DNA of 63,676 nt from CAZUGO01 sp964619935 (lineage in GTDB: Bacteria; Planctomycetota; Phycisphaerae; UBA1845; CAIVHJ01), in the NCBI GenBank assembly GCA_964619935.1, contig CAZUGO010000009.1, positions 1 to 63,676 of the forward strand, given 5' to 3'. The position numbers and the translations under genes are program-made. Of the stretch, positions 1 to 11,067 are shown in pieces. The notes under the pieces were generated by a model, which did not search any database, was not told the DNA's origin, and saw nothing but the letters and a program-made list of their open reading frames with translations. Position 1 is the first letter of the stretch; each line of letters begins with the position of its first letter.

Positions 1-86
1 CACGCAAGACTCGCTTCCGGCTGCCGGCCAGCTTTGCCGGGCAGAAGGCTATCTGCCGGGTTCCCTTGAAAGGTTTCATGCTCAGG

Positions 87-596
87 TCATGGCAATCCCC
101 CTTTCACAGGCTTCGTGGCGCAACCGCATTCGGGGCAGCGATTCATTTTGAGACCTCGTAGGTTGTACCCGCAATTTGAGCAACACCCATGCGGCGAATT
201 CGCAGTTATTACACCAATGTATCGAGATAGTGTTAGCACAACCAGCGATAGAATCGAAGAAAGCCCCCAAGCCCCAACGCTATGTACGAAAACTCGACTG
301 GGTAGGAGATTCAAAATGCGGGCAATGAGTAACCACAAGAGAAGACAGGAAACGCCAAGAAGAGCAGCCAGCCAGCATAGTCGATTTTCCTGCCGATGCA
401 CAATGGCTGGGGTTAAGAACTGTGCGAGCATGAACCCCAAACACTGAATCGTGATAAGAATGCCAAGTGCAGTCATCGCAATCGAAAACGAGAATAGATC
501 ACGATAGGTTATCGCCGCATATACCCCGACGCAGCAAAAGGGAACAACCCAGAACGACAATCTAGCCAAGAATGATGAACGATTCAGGCTCGGCAT
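87..596 (-). CDS. Membrane protein with C-terminal zinc ribbon, paired with an RHS tip
   Basis: The product is about 169 aa with roughly four hydrophobic helices and a C-terminal zinc ribbon (CSNCGYNLRGL, then CPECG). The frame is open to 689. I chose the ATG at 596 because it overlaps the stop of the preceding RHS tip by only 13 nt, suggesting translational coupling. Membrane proteins with this ribbon are common in Planctomycetota and have no assigned function. Its place directly after a displaced RHS tip, repeated at 1296-1805, makes an immunity role plausible, but that is inference from position. The gene is complete at the left edge of the window. Confidence 0.7.
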   Translation of the reverse strand: MPSLNRSSFLARLSFWVVPFCCVGVYAAITYRDLFSFSIAMTALGILITIQCLGFMLAQFLTPAIVHRQENRLCWLAALLGVSCLLLWLLIARILNLLPSRVFVHSVGAWGLSSILSLVVLTLSRYIGVITANSPHGCCSNCGYNLRGLKMNRCPECGCATKPVKGGLP

Positions 597-1111
597 AAAC
601 ACCAAGCCGAAATGCAATTGGGGCAGAGTGGAACCTTCTTGCATGTGGTTTCTATACAGGGACACGGGTCGTCCGACTTGTTCTCGCACTTATAGCATAA
701 GAGCTGACAAAAAATCGTTGTTCCGCCAACCGATAGTCCTTGACAAATACAAGACGTCTGCGGCGTCTCTGCTCCTTGCTGTGCAGAGAGACAAGGACCA
801 CAACCTCCAAACCACGACTGTATAGGTTCAATGAGGCTGAAGAGACAATAGGGAGAACCAGTGGGCGGAGCTATCAATCCGTATGGATCCGTTTTCACAG
901 CCGGTGAGCACGCAATATATAGATAGAGGTTCGGGTCAGACCATGATAAACTTGGCGCGCGGTTTGACCTGTCATCTCGATGTGGCATGGTGGATCGTGG
1001 CCAAGTCTGGTGAGCTGAACCGCTGTAACCCAGCGGATCTCTTTGCAAGAAGTGTCGCATGGCTCCAATGTGCCCCCGTTGGCCGCCCGTCATGGGGTCG
1101 TCCTCGACCAA
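584..1111 (-). pseudogene. Orphan RHS-repeat C-terminal fragment with Cys-rich tip (unit 1)
   Basis: The protein carries the end of the RHS-associated core (MRHFLQRDPLGYSG, then NLYLYI, then KTDPYG), followed by a tip of about 95 residues with some 15 cysteines. The core normally runs GYxDGxNLYxY, but here about 28 foreign residues separate GYSGS from NLYLY without breaking the frame. No RHS or YD repeats lie upstream, so this is not a full toxin gene. It is best read as a displaced tip left by recombination at the conserved core. The Met at 1060 begins the RHS-like part; the frame to 1111 adds unrelated residues. Confidence 0.65.
1035..1066. repeat. 32-bp RHS-core repeat, copy 1
   Basis: This stretch matches 2153-2184 at 31 of 32 positions in the same orientation, and it encodes the GAMRHFLQRDP core motif on the minus strand. 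It is the segment at which RHS tips are swapped. Confidence 0.9.
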
Positions 1112-1295
1112 CCATCGCCGTCATCTGCGCCCATTGTATCCGGCGCCGGTGACGGGATGCAACCGGTCGAGGTTCACCCTGCGAAAGGAGGTCTTTACGG
1201 GAGCCCGGCCTCCGACGGGAAGCAGTTCGCACCGTACCAGCCAGCACATCCGGGATCCACGAGAAGAACGCGTCTCGTAGTGGCAACATGTACCG

Positions 1296-1805
1296 TCAGC
1301 TCGTGACCTCAGGCTCATGTGAGGCCTGCTTCTTCCGTTCAAACGGCGTACCGCACTCGGGGCAACGGGGGACCATGAGGCTCTCGAGGCGATAGCCGCA
1401 CGCAATGCAGAGTCCCGTAGATCGCCGCTTCTTGCGTCGCCATGAAGGGGCTAACCTAAGCAAGAGCGGCGTGGAGAAAATCACTGCGGGTATCCACAAT
1501 GGTAATTGCAGAGTGTCTTTTTCAATAACTGGTGGCATTACGTGTGTGTAAAATGTCTGAAAGCCAAAGGTGCTTACCCCAGGATTGGTGATCACGAAAG
1601 CTTCATAGAAACCACGTCCAACGGGAACTGAGAAGCTGGCGCCATGTGCTGTATCAAACCACATGACTTGTCCTGAGGAAAGCGCCAAAAGGTAGCTGTG
1701 GTTCTGGGAATAGTAGGTTATGTGCAAGTAACTCAAGCCCCAGGCGACCATAGCGAGCGCGAGTCCAATGAGAGATGTAACTGTCACTGACTTGCGATCC
1801 ATCAT
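1296..1805 (-). CDS. Membrane protein with C-terminal zinc ribbon, paired with second RHS tip
   Basis: The product is about 169 aa: an N-terminal transmembrane helix, an extracytoplasmic domain, a second helix, a basic stretch (SWRRKKRR), and a zinc ribbon (CIACGYRLESL, then CPECG). The ATG-ATG pair at 1800-1805 is the likely start; an in-frame GTG at 1832 lies just 3 nt past the stop of the RHS tip upstream. Sequence outside the ribbon differs from the copy at 87-596, as expected if each protein matches a different tip. An immunity function is inferred from context only. Confidence 0.7.
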   Translation of the reverse strand: MMDRKSVTVTSLIGLALAMVAWGLSYLHITYYSQNHSYLLALSSGQVMWFDTAHGASFSVPVGRGFYEAFVITNPGVSTFGFQTFYTHVMPPVIEKDTLQLPLWIPAVIFSTPLLLRLAPSWRRKKRRSTGLCIACGYRLESLMVPRCPECGTPFERKKQASHEPEVTS

Positions 1806-1835
1806 TCGCGTGCACAATAGCTCAAAGCCCACGAC

Positions 1836-2355
1836 CTACAAGCAAGGGCCGAACCCCGTCTGGACTCCCCCGGTCCATCTGTAGGTTGGCGGCCATGCGA
1901 AGGGACCATTGCAGGTCCAGAGGCGGAAGCAAGCCTGCCAGCCAACACAACAAAATCCACATTGGCATGCCCCCCACGTAGTGAAAGTAGCGCCCGTATT
2001 ACCTGGTCCACACGGCCAACTGGCTGGTGGCGCGCCTGCTGCTACAAAGGCCGAAGTACCACGTCGGACAACATGATCCCCACGGGTCATATTCCTTTGA
2101 TGGGTTTGCCTTGACATAGCAATACAGGTTCATGGAGTCACGATACTCTAGCGGGTCTCTTTGCAAGAAGTGTCGCATGGCTCCGATCCCGGGGCGTTTG
2201 GTGCGCCCAAGCGTGGACGCCACTTGCGGGCCGGGCGACGCAGCGACCCCGTCGCCGCGCCCGGGCTCGGCAGCGTTGTCATGCAGGCTCGCAACCATGA
2301 TGGCATTGTACCAAGGCGATGGCGGAATTTCAGCAGCGAAGGGTTCAGGCCTCAT
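1836..2355 (-). pseudogene. Orphan RHS C-terminal fragment, frameshifted (unit 2)
   Basis: The core end (MRHFLQRDPLEYRDSMNLYCY, with KEYDPWG after it) is intact in the frame 1999-2355. The Cys-rich tip continues in another frame (1836-2117: CQCGFCC, then WTCNGPF, ending GFGPCL), so a frameshift sits just after DPWG near 2040-2070. No RHS repeats lie upstream; the residues before the core look like read-through of non-coding DNA. The tip stop at 1836-1838 immediately precedes the zinc-ribbon membrane gene, the same order as in unit 1. Confidence 0.6.
2153..2184. repeat. 32-bp RHS-core repeat, copy 2
   Basis: One mismatch to 1035-1066, same orientation. A further 11-bp match (GGATCTCTTTG) at 2466-2476 marks a third, more decayed unit. 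Confidence 0.9.
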
Positions 2356-2476
2356 TCACCCGCTGCGGGCTTTTCTCGCGAAGAGGCTCGCCCTTCCTCT
2401 CAAACGGCGTGCCGCCATCCCGATAGTCCATCTGTGCCCTTGCGAAATCCCTGCCGATGCTGAATGGATCTCTTTG
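2345..2476 (-). pseudogene. Third, collapsed RHS/zinc-ribbon remnant
   Basis: The short frame reads QRDPFS (RHS core) and within about 20 residues GGTPFERKGEP, which matches the CGTPFERKKQ end of the zinc-ribbon protein at 1296-1805. The simplest reading is a deletion joining the RHS core directly to the tail of a zinc-ribbon gene. No function is expected. Confidence 0.5.
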
Positions 2477-2574
2477 TCGCGGCCCCTGTTTGCCCCCCCC
2501 GCGGCGGATCGGGCTCGGCGCACCAATTTTGGATTCTACGCTCCTGACACTCTGAAGCAAGCCATCTGGGCGCC

Positions 2575-4794
2575 TTATGGGGTGCGATAGGTAGCCATGG
2601 CCCTGCCGTCGGCGGCGGGGTCGATGACCTCCAGCAGGCTGGAATAGTCGTCGGTCCACAGTGTGTAGTCGGCCAAGTGCCGTCGATCGGGCCTCAAGAA
2701 CACCATGTGGCCCTCCTTGCGCAACTTCCGCGTCCCATCGTACAGCAGCTTGCGAAAGGTCTCGGCTGGCGGCGTTCCCTCCCCGATGCCGGCGCGGGAC
2801 ATCAGGATCCAGGTCGAGTCGATCCGCAGCGCTTTCTGGGAGCGGTCGTTCTGGATTCCGAAGGCGCTGAGGTCGTGGTGCTCGGCCAGCTTGAACACCA
2901 CCGAAGCCAGGTCGAGATAGCGATTGCTGATGTGCACGCAGAGCATGCCGCCGGGCGCCAGGTGCTTCAGGTACAACTCGAACGCCTCGCTGGTCAGCAG
3001 GTGCGTGGGGATCGAGTCGCTGCTGAACGCATCGAGGATCAGGACGTGGTAGTTCTGCGGGGCTTCGCGGCTCATGGTCCGGCGGGCATCACCGAGGCGC
3101 ACCTCCCAATCGGTCTCGGCTTCGTCCAGGTAGGTGAAGTGCACCCGGGCCAAATCCAAGACGTCGGGATCCAACTCGTAGAAGGTGAAGTGATCGATTG
3201 GCGTCCCGTAGCTCACCAGCGTACCGGTGCCCAGTCCGACCACTCCGATGCGCCGCCCCGTGGGCACCTCCAGGTGCGTCAGCAGTTCGCCGATTCCGGT
3301 ACCCCTGGCATAGTAGCCGACGGGCACATTGCCGCTACCGCCGATGATCTGGAATCCGTGAAGCGTGCTCCCGTGATTCAGTGACCTGAGCTGATCGCGG
3401 CCTTTCGAGGACACCGTCAGCAGGCCGTAGAAGTTGCGGCGGAGTTCCAGGCAGTTCTTGAACTGGGTCTGAGTCTGGATGGCACACACCACGCAGCAGG
3501 CTGCCCAGCCGAGCCCGAGCCCGATACAGCGTCGCCGCCGGAAGGTGCCTTCGGCGGTATAGGCATGACAGACCATGATCAGCAACGCCGTGGCCAGGAG
3601 TCCTACCGGAAGTTCCGTGTAGGCCTGGAAGACCCGCGGAGCGATCAGCCCCACTGCGATGCCGCCGAGCAGTCCGCCGAAGGATCCGCTAAGGTAATAG
3701 CGGGTGAGATGTCGCGTCGGCGGCCGCAGCCGGTAGAGTTCTCCGTGGCAGGTCATGCAGATTACGAACAGTGCCAGCGCGCAGACCAGCACTTGAGCGA
3801 TCAGAGGTAGCCGATCGTCGAACAGCATCGGCTTCAGCGGCGTGACGAAGAACAGCGTCCCGGCCGACAGGATGAACAGCACCGCGAATACGCCACGATG
3901 ATACATCTGCGGGGCCCCGAACGTGATCATGTAGCTCACCAGGTAGACGGCCAGCGGCAGAATCCAGAGCATCGGCACCTGCCCGACGTCCAGGCACAGG
4001 TGGTTGGTCACCGCCATCAGCATGACCACCGACGAGGCGGACAGCCCCACCCACAGGGCCACGCGGGACGGGGTCGGGGCGGCAGTGTCTAACCGTTCCT
4101 GGTCGGCCGCCGGCGCCGGCACTGCCAGGCGTGCGGCGGCCAGGGTCGTCCGGGCGCAGCAGATCACGAAGACGACGAAGGTTCCGCTCCAGATCCACAT
4201 CTGCAGACGCAGCGGCAGTTGTGGTTCGACGACCAGCGGGTAGCCCAGCAATGCGATGAGCGAGCCGGTGTTGGACAGTGCATACAAGTGATACGGTCCG
4301 CTCGACCCGCGGCAGCGGCCGATCCAGTTCTGCAGCAATGGTGCGGTGGAGGCCACCACCAGGAAGGGCCCGCCGATGCATACCGTGAGGATCATGAGAA
4401 TCTGTGACGACGGATTGGTGGAGGTGATCGGTTTCCACGAATCCGACGGGACGATCGGCAGGGTCAGCACCACGGCGGCCATCAGGCACAGGTGCAGGCG
4501 GCACTGGCCACGCGGTGACAGCAATTGCGTGCTGAGGTGCGCGTAGCCGTACCCGGCGAAGAGAAGTGCCTGGAAGAAAATCATCGCGGTGATCCAGACT
4601 GCCGCCGAGCCTCCGAACCAGGGCAGCAGGAACTTGCTGATCATCGGCTGGATCTGAAACAGCAGGAAAGCGGACAGGAAGATCGGCAACGCCACCGGGG
4701 GTCGCGGCTGCGCCACCGGCGTACCCACCAGGTGGCGGGCGGCCGTGACCTCGCGGACCGTAAGCCGGCGCTGAGTTGCATGGGCGCGTCGCAT
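2575..4794 (-). CDS. Membrane-fused spermidine synthase-like protein
   Basis: About 739 aa from the ATG at 4794; the frame extends to 5010 but those extra residues run across the tRNA and look non-coding. The N-terminal half is polytopic, opening with a helix around SAFLLFQIQPMISKFLLP, a hallmark of fused MFS/spermidine-synthase proteins. The C-terminal third is a Rossmann methyltransferase-type domain (VVGLGTGTL, then FYELDPDVLDLA, LGDARRTM, LDAFSSDSIPTHLLT). Members of this family are often not true polyamine synthases, so the substrate is unknown. It stands alone, with no polyamine genes nearby. Confidence 0.88.
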   Translation of the reverse strand: MRRAHATQRRLTVREVTAARHLVGTPVAQPRPPVALPIFLSAFLLFQIQPMISKFLLPWFGGSAAVWITAMIFFQALLFAGYGYAHLSTQLLSPRGQCRLHLCLMAAVVLTLPIVPSDSWKPITSTNPSSQILMILTVCIGGPFLVVASTAPLLQNWIGRCRGSSGPYHLYALSNTGSLIALLGYPLVVEPQLPLRLQMWIWSGTFVVFVICCARTTLAAARLAVPAPAADQERLDTAAPTPSRVALWVGLSASSVVMLMAVTNHLCLDVGQVPMLWILPLAVYLVSYMITFGAPQMYHRGVFAVLFILSAGTLFFVTPLKPMLFDDRLPLIAQVLVCALALFVICMTCHGELYRLRPPTRHLTRYYLSGSFGGLLGGIAVGLIAPRVFQAYTELPVGLLATALLIMVCHAYTAEGTFRRRRCIGLGLGWAACCVVCAIQTQTQFKNCLELRRNFYGLLTVSSKGRDQLRSLNHGSTLHGFQIIGGSGNVPVGYYARGTGIGELLTHLEVPTGRRIGVVGLGTGTLVSYGTPIDHFTFYELDPDVLDLARVHFTYLDEAETDWEVRLGDARRTMSREAPQNYHVLILDAFSSDSIPTHLLTSEAFELYLKHLAPGGMLCVHISNRYLDLASVVFKLAEHHDLSAFGIQNDRSQKALRIDSTWILMSRAGIGEGTPPAETFRKLLYDGTRKLRKEGHMVFLRPDRRHLADYTLWTDDYSSLLEVIDPAADGRAMATYRTP

Positions 4795-4995
4795 CTGTCG
4801 GCTTATCGGTTCGATTGAATGTGCCGGTTGGCAACCGCGTTGACTCGGGCGTTCACACCGACCGCCCCCCCCCAGGCGAACAGGCGCAAACGACCCCCGG
4901 TCCCGCCGCAGGTCCGAATACACGGCCCCAATACCCCGTTGCCACCTGCGGCCGGCTTGGAGGCAATGTCGCCCCATGCACGAGCGTGCATTCGC

Positions 4996-5069
<74 letters not shown>

Positions 5070-5094
5070 TTCCAAATACAGCCGAATGCAGAAC

Positions 5095-5293
5095 TTAGCA
5101 TACCTGTCCGCGCGGGGCGATCCGCCAGGCAACGACCAGATCGACCGCGATGCACGCCTTCAAGCTATGCGCCGAAGCCAATTGGCGATTCTCGATACGG
5201 CAGCCGCTCTGGAGCGTACGGTGAAAAACTTCGATTTGCCAGCGTATGGTGTACCATGCGAGCTTCTCGGCGGCCTCTTCCGTTGAGGGTCTC
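5095..5293 (-). pseudogene. IS4-family transposase C-terminal remnant
   Basis: About 65 residues match the end of IS4/Tn5-type transposases: AEKLAWYTIRWQIEVFHR, then LQSGCRIENRQL, then AVDLVVAWRI. The YxxRWxIExFH block carries the conserved region around the catalytic Glu. The DDE Asp residues and the N-terminus are missing, so it cannot encode an active enzyme. It lies 25 bp from the tRNA 3' end, a common landing zone for mobile DNA. Confidence 0.75.
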
Positions 5294-5316
5294 GCCTTGC
5301 ACCAGTTCGAGCACGC

Positions 5317-5433
5317 GGCTCCTTCCGCCGTGCCGCGGCAGCAGATCACGAAGTCATCGGCGTCGTGCACGATCTCGGCTTCCAGGCGCCGCGCGTGGCC
5401 CAGCATCTTCCAACCCAACACGAATCGGCGCAT
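5317..5433 (-). pseudogene. Group II intron reverse transcriptase remnant
   Basis: A roughly 40-residue fragment (MRRFVLGWKM, then HDADDFVICCRGTAEGA) corresponds to the catalytic xADD region of group II intron RT/maturases, normally YADDFV(I/V). The catalytic Tyr is His here. It is joined in one frame to the IS4 remnant, making a chimeric junk ORF. No intron domain V structure was found nearby by eye. Confidence 0.6.
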
Positions 5434-5509
5434 GGAGCGACCCCTTGCCGGGCGGGAATCACACCCGCTGCAGATGCACGCGTTTCCACGGCGCACTGTT
5501 CAATTTGGG

Positions 5510-7783
5510 CTAGGTGCGACTCTCGACTTGGCGCGCTTCCGCGGGATCGAACGCGCCGGGTGCGCCGCGCCAGGCACCGGACGCCTGGTGTTGGCGGTTC
5601 CCAGAGCGACGCCTTCCGCCCCGGAAGATCAGCAACGGCAACATCATCGTTCCGCCCAACACCGCCACGATCACAAACCCCGGCAGATCGCCACGGCCCT
5701 GGAGCACGGCTCCGGAGATACCAATGGCAAACAACACTCCGGCGACCACTCGCAAGAGCGGATTGAACCACTCGTTCCACAGACCCACCCGCTTGGCGAG
5801 CAGGCTCTTGCCCACGAAGAACAAGAACATCAAGCCCAGGGCCGTGATTCCGACGACGGCGCCCATTTCATCATCCCGGCCGCGGATCTCTCCGACCCCC
5901 AGCAGGATCGCCAGGGCGATCACCCCCAAGGCGCACCCGAAGGCCAGCACGCCGGCGATGGTCCGCTGCGTCTTGCCACGGTGGTTGGCCGGCGGCTGTT
6001 CGAGCCACCGCGACGGCCGGATGCGGTCCAGCTCCGGGTCAGCCGCAAAGCGCTGCTCATGATGGCCCGCATCAGCCGGATCGTCCCCGGCCGACAACGG
6101 GTCGCCGACCCGTCCGTCGGCGACCGGACGCGGGTTGGGAACCAGCGCCCAGGAGAACGCCTGCAGCGCCAGGGCGATCCCAGCGGACAAGCCACCCATC
6201 CAGATGCACGCCTCCTCGGTCAGGTCTTGAAATGCCAGCCGGGTGCCGACCCCCATCAGGCATCCGAACAGGATCGTCCCCCAGACTTTGAACTCGCCGC
6301 GCATGCCGTTGTGGATATCCTCGCGCCAATCGAACAGCAGGAACGAAATCAGCAGGGGCAGGTACAACAGGTTCAATTGGTGCGCGCTCCCCAGATACGT
6401 CCGACCGACGCCCGCTTCGACCACGGCGCCGAACAGCACTCCGGCGGCCGGAGCCGCACAGACCAGCACCACCAGCCGGCGGATCAGTTCCGGGTGGTCG
6501 GGTCCCATCCAGGTCGCCAGCTTATTGCCGACGCCCATACCGACCACGGCCACCATGATGATGGCGACCGATACCCCCATCAGCGCCGGATTGTGGGTCA
6601 GCACCTGGGCCGCCAAACCCAGGCCGGCGACCACCAGCAGCGCCGCAAACAACCGGGCCAGCCGTTGGCCGAACCCCACGTGATACGGTGAGCGAATCGG
6701 CCCGGCATCGCCCTGGTCCTTGCCGAGCAGCGGAGCCTCGCCGGGCCTGCGGGCCGGCGACGGGGCCTGCCGTTTGCGTTTGGCGGAGCCGTCGGCGGGC
6801 GGTTCGCGGCGGGCCACCCGGGCATCCAGCCCCACGGTGCGATTCACAAACCGTTTGCTGAACTGCTCGGCCGACTGGCGCACGCGCTGCCGCGGCCCGC
6901 CGGACGGCACCGGCGAAGGGCGCAGGTCGACCGCTCCCCGCACCGCCGCTCTGGTCAAACCGGCCGGTTCAAAACCGAGCACGCTGTTCTTGACGTCGGC
7001 GACATCGAACAGATTGTCGACCAGCTCGCTGACGTGCGGGTAGCGATCTTCCGGCGCCTTGGCCAAGGCCCGCCGGATCACCGCGGCAAAGGGCTGCGGC
7101 AGCTCATCGACTTCGGGCTGCTGCGTGAGGTGCTTCATGAGAATCTCACCCATGCTGGCCCCTTCGTAAGGCACCCGCCCGAGCAGCATTTCGTAGAGAA
7201 TCACGCCAAGGGCATAGATATCAATGGTCTTGGAGTAGTTGCCACTGCCCACCTCGGGTGCCATGTAGTGCACCGTGCCGATGCTGGTGGTCTGGGCGCT
7301 GTGCCGCGACACCGAGATGAACTTGCTCAAGCCATAGTCGCAAATCTTGACGTAGCCCTCGTCGTAGAAAATATTGGCCGGCTTGAGATCCCGGTGCACG
7401 ATGCCGCGGTCATGAAGATACGCCAGACCCTTGGCGATCTCGCGCACGAAGAAGGCCCCCTTCTGCGGGCCGAGGCCCCGGGGTTCGGCGATCAGCATGT
7501 CCCGCAGCGATGGGCCGCTGACGTACTCCATGACCACGAAGTACTCGCCGGCGGCGTTCTGCTTGACGTCGAAAATGCTGACCAGGTGCGGGCTCTTGAG
7601 GTTGATGCACTGCGCGATGCCGCGCAGCTCGACCTCCGGGTGTTCGCGCAGGTACTTCAAGGCGACCTCGCGACCGCCGTCGCTGATGGCGTAATACACC
7701 TCCCCAAACCCGCCGCGGCCGACCGCGCGCTGAATCTCGTAGCCGTCCAGCGGCCGGTCGCCATGTTTGAAGGTAAAGGCCAT
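5510..7783 (-). CDS. Ser/Thr protein kinase with polytopic membrane C-terminus
   Basis: 757 aa. The N-terminal kinase domain (about residues 15-275) has a Gly-rich loop GRGGFGEV, catalytic Lys in VALK (about K43), HRDLKPAN (about 130-137), DYG in place of DFG, and MAPE. A Pro/Arg-rich linker follows, then roughly ten hydrophobic helices to the C-terminus, an unusual tail of unknown function. It starts 20 bp after the stop of the second kinase and is the last gene of the FHA-kinase-kinase operon. The first 40 residues are nearly identical between the two kinases, pointing to tandem duplication followed by tail replacement. Confidence 0.95.
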   Translation of the reverse strand: MAFTFKHGDRPLDGYEIQRAVGRGGFGEVYYAISDGGREVALKYLREHPEVELRGIAQCINLKSPHLVSIFDVKQNAAGEYFVVMEYVSGPSLRDMLIAEPRGLGPQKGAFFVREIAKGLAYLHDRGIVHRDLKPANIFYDEGYVKICDYGLSKFISVSRHSAQTTSIGTVHYMAPEVGSGNYSKTIDIYALGVILYEMLLGRVPYEGASMGEILMKHLTQQPEVDELPQPFAAVIRRALAKAPEDRYPHVSELVDNLFDVADVKNSVLGFEPAGLTRAAVRGAVDLRPSPVPSGGPRQRVRQSAEQFSKRFVNRTVGLDARVARREPPADGSAKRKRQAPSPARRPGEAPLLGKDQGDAGPIRSPYHVGFGQRLARLFAALLVVAGLGLAAQVLTHNPALMGVSVAIIMVAVVGMGVGNKLATWMGPDHPELIRRLVVLVCAAPAAGVLFGAVVEAGVGRTYLGSAHQLNLLYLPLLISFLLFDWREDIHNGMRGEFKVWGTILFGCLMGVGTRLAFQDLTEEACIWMGGLSAGIALALQAFSWALVPNPRPVADGRVGDPLSAGDDPADAGHHEQRFAADPELDRIRPSRWLEQPPANHRGKTQRTIAGVLAFGCALGVIALAILLGVGEIRGRDDEMGAVVGITALGLMFLFFVGKSLLAKRVGLWNEWFNPLLRVVAGVLFAIGISGAVLQGRGDLPGFVIVAVLGGTMMLPLLIFRGGRRRSGNRQHQASGAWRGAPGAFDPAEARQVESRT

Positions 7784-7803
7784 TCACGTGCTCCCGTCCG
7801 GCG

Positions 7804-9246
<1,443 letters not shown>

Positions 9247-9294
9247 CCATCACTCCAATCACTCGTCTCGATCGACGATCGCCGACGGGATGCG

Positions 9295-10884
9295 CTAGAC
9301 CTTGACGCTCCATGGCTCGATGACCATGCTCACGCCGGCATACTCAAAGGGCTTGCCCAACTCAATGGGCTCGCCGTCGTCGCCGCGACCGTTGGCCTTG
9401 TGTCGAACCCACAGCTTGCCGCCGCGCTCGTACAGCAGCACGTCCTCGCTGGCCGAGGGCACCACCACGTGGGCATTCGAACGCCGGCCAAGGGTCGCGA
9501 AGCGATCGAACAACACCACCCGCTTGACATCGTTGGGCAGCTTGCACGAACCGCTCAGGTCCAGGATCGCCGACGTGCTCTTGCGGCTCGGCAGCTTGAA
9601 GGTCAGCCGGGCCCGCGTGCCCAGAACCAATTTGTCGTCGTGTTGCAGCAGCTTGTGCCGCACCGCCCGGCCGTCGATGCTGACCTCCCGCCGGGCGAAT
9701 ATAAAGTAATCGTCATCGACCCGCGCAAATTCAGCGTGCCGCGCCGACAGATCCGAGACAATCGGAATATCGGCGGGTTGATCCGTCGCCGCCCGCCCGA
9801 CGCTCGCCCGCGGATTGCGGATCAACAGGTAGCTGCCCGAACCGTCGACCAGCATCAACAGCCGCTCCGGCAGGAGCGAGTCGCCTTCCGGAGCCTGCGG
9901 AACCGCCAGGGTCTCGACCAGGTCCACGCCGCCGAGCGGCGGGCCTGCCGACCGCGGCACCGCACCCGGCCGCACCCGGGCATCCGAAATCAGACCCAGC
10001 GGCCCGCCGTGCAACCGGGTGATCTGCTCATCGATCAGACGCAGTTGTTCGCCGGCCTGCTTGAGCCACTTCGGATTGCCCAGCAGATGTTCCAGGCCCA
10101 GCACTTTGCGGCGGGCTTGTTCGTAGTCACCCGCCCGCAACGCCGAGTGGGCCGCGACGACGGTCTCAACGGCGGCGGCCAGGTCGGTCTTGGCCGAACA
10201 CTGATCGCCGATCCCGCGAAGCAAGGCCCACTCCTCCAGGGCCAGGTTCAGCTTGCCGGCTGCCAGGGATTGCCGCACCGATGCGACCACCCCATCGACC
10301 AGCACCCGCTCCAATTCAGGAACCCGCGGGTCGCGCAGGTTCAGTTGTCTGGCCCGGCGAAACCGCTCGATGGCCGCCGACGGGTGCCGATCGTCAATGT
10401 ACTGCCTGACTTCAGCAAACAACTCGCCGGCACGTTGCTCGCGGTCGGCCGCCACGCGGCGCAGATGGTTGGCGTCCGGATCGTTCTGGGCGGCGTCTTC
10501 AAGAACCTGTTCAGCGGAGCGCAGGCTGCCGTCCGCCAGAAATCGCTGGGCGGCCTCGATACGCTGCCGGCGGCTGTGCTGGCGGCTCTGGGCATCTTCG
10601 ACGGCAGCCCGTACGATCAGCCGCAGGTCGGCGACCCGCTGGGCGGCCACGCCGGCCTGTTCCGCGCGATCCAGATCGTTGAGTGCTTCCACCGAGCGGC
10701 CGGCCTGATAATGCGCCTCGGCCCGGGCGAACAGCAACTGTCCGACCTGCTCGCGGACCGCCGTGGCGCGGCGCTCCTGGGCGAGGTCCGGCGCAGTCGT
10801 CAGGCGGAACGCTTCGTCGATCCGCCCGTCCGCGAGCGCCTGCTCGGCGGACTTCAGCCGCGCGTTGAACAATCGACCTAACAT
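9295..10884 (-). CDS. TPR-like repeat protein with FHA domain
   Basis: About 529 aa from the ATG at 10884. The N-terminal 300 residues are helical repeats of TPR type rich in Ala, Arg and Leu (for example FARAEAHYQAGRSVEALNDL). From about residue 365 an FHA-type fold appears, with ASVGRA, then DLSARHAEF, matching the GR...S.RH signature for phosphothreonine binding. A further beta-rich segment containing LGRRSNAHV looks like a second FHA-like half. As first gene of the operon it probably acts as scaffold or substrate reader for the two kinases. The in-frame extension to 11052 looks spurious. Confidence 0.88.
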   Translation of the reverse strand: MLGRLFNARLKSAEQALADGRIDEAFRLTTAPDLAQERRATAVREQVGQLLFARAEAHYQAGRSVEALNDLDRAEQAGVAAQRVADLRLIVRAAVEDAQSRQHSRRQRIEAAQRFLADGSLRSAEQVLEDAAQNDPDANHLRRVAADREQRAGELFAEVRQYIDDRHPSAAIERFRRARQLNLRDPRVPELERVLVDGVVASVRQSLAAGKLNLALEEWALLRGIGDQCSAKTDLAAAVETVVAAHSALRAGDYEQARRKVLGLEHLLGNPKWLKQAGEQLRLIDEQITRLHGGPLGLISDARVRPGAVPRSAGPPLGGVDLVETLAVPQAPEGDSLLPERLLMLVDGSGSYLLIRNPRASVGRAATDQPADIPIVSDLSARHAEFARVDDDYFIFARREVSIDGRAVRHKLLQHDDKLVLGTRARLTFKLPSRKSTSAILDLSGSCKLPNDVKRVVLFDRFATLGRRSNAHVVVPSASEDVLLYERGGKLWVRHKANGRGDDGEPIELGKPFEYAGVSMVIEPWSVKV

Positions 10885-11067
10885 CTGGCAATTTCCTGGG
10901 TTGTGGCGATCGGCTCGTTCATTATCGTAGCAATCAAGCAGCAGTCGCGGCAAACCACGGCCACCCTGCCACAGAAGGATTCGCGAACCGCGGCCAAGTA
11001 TTCGGCAAGGACCCGCGCAACCGCGGCTTGCCTTGCCCGCCTCAGAACCCATAACTACAATTGGTGT

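Noticed and set aside
5246..6691. 481-aa plus-strand ORF opposite the kinase tail
   Set aside because: Antisense to helices of the kinase; no motif and biased composition.
10903..11067. N-terminal extension of the phosphatase lipoprotein
   Set aside because: The extension puts 55 residues before a classical lipoprotein signal peptide; the ATG at 11068 is better.
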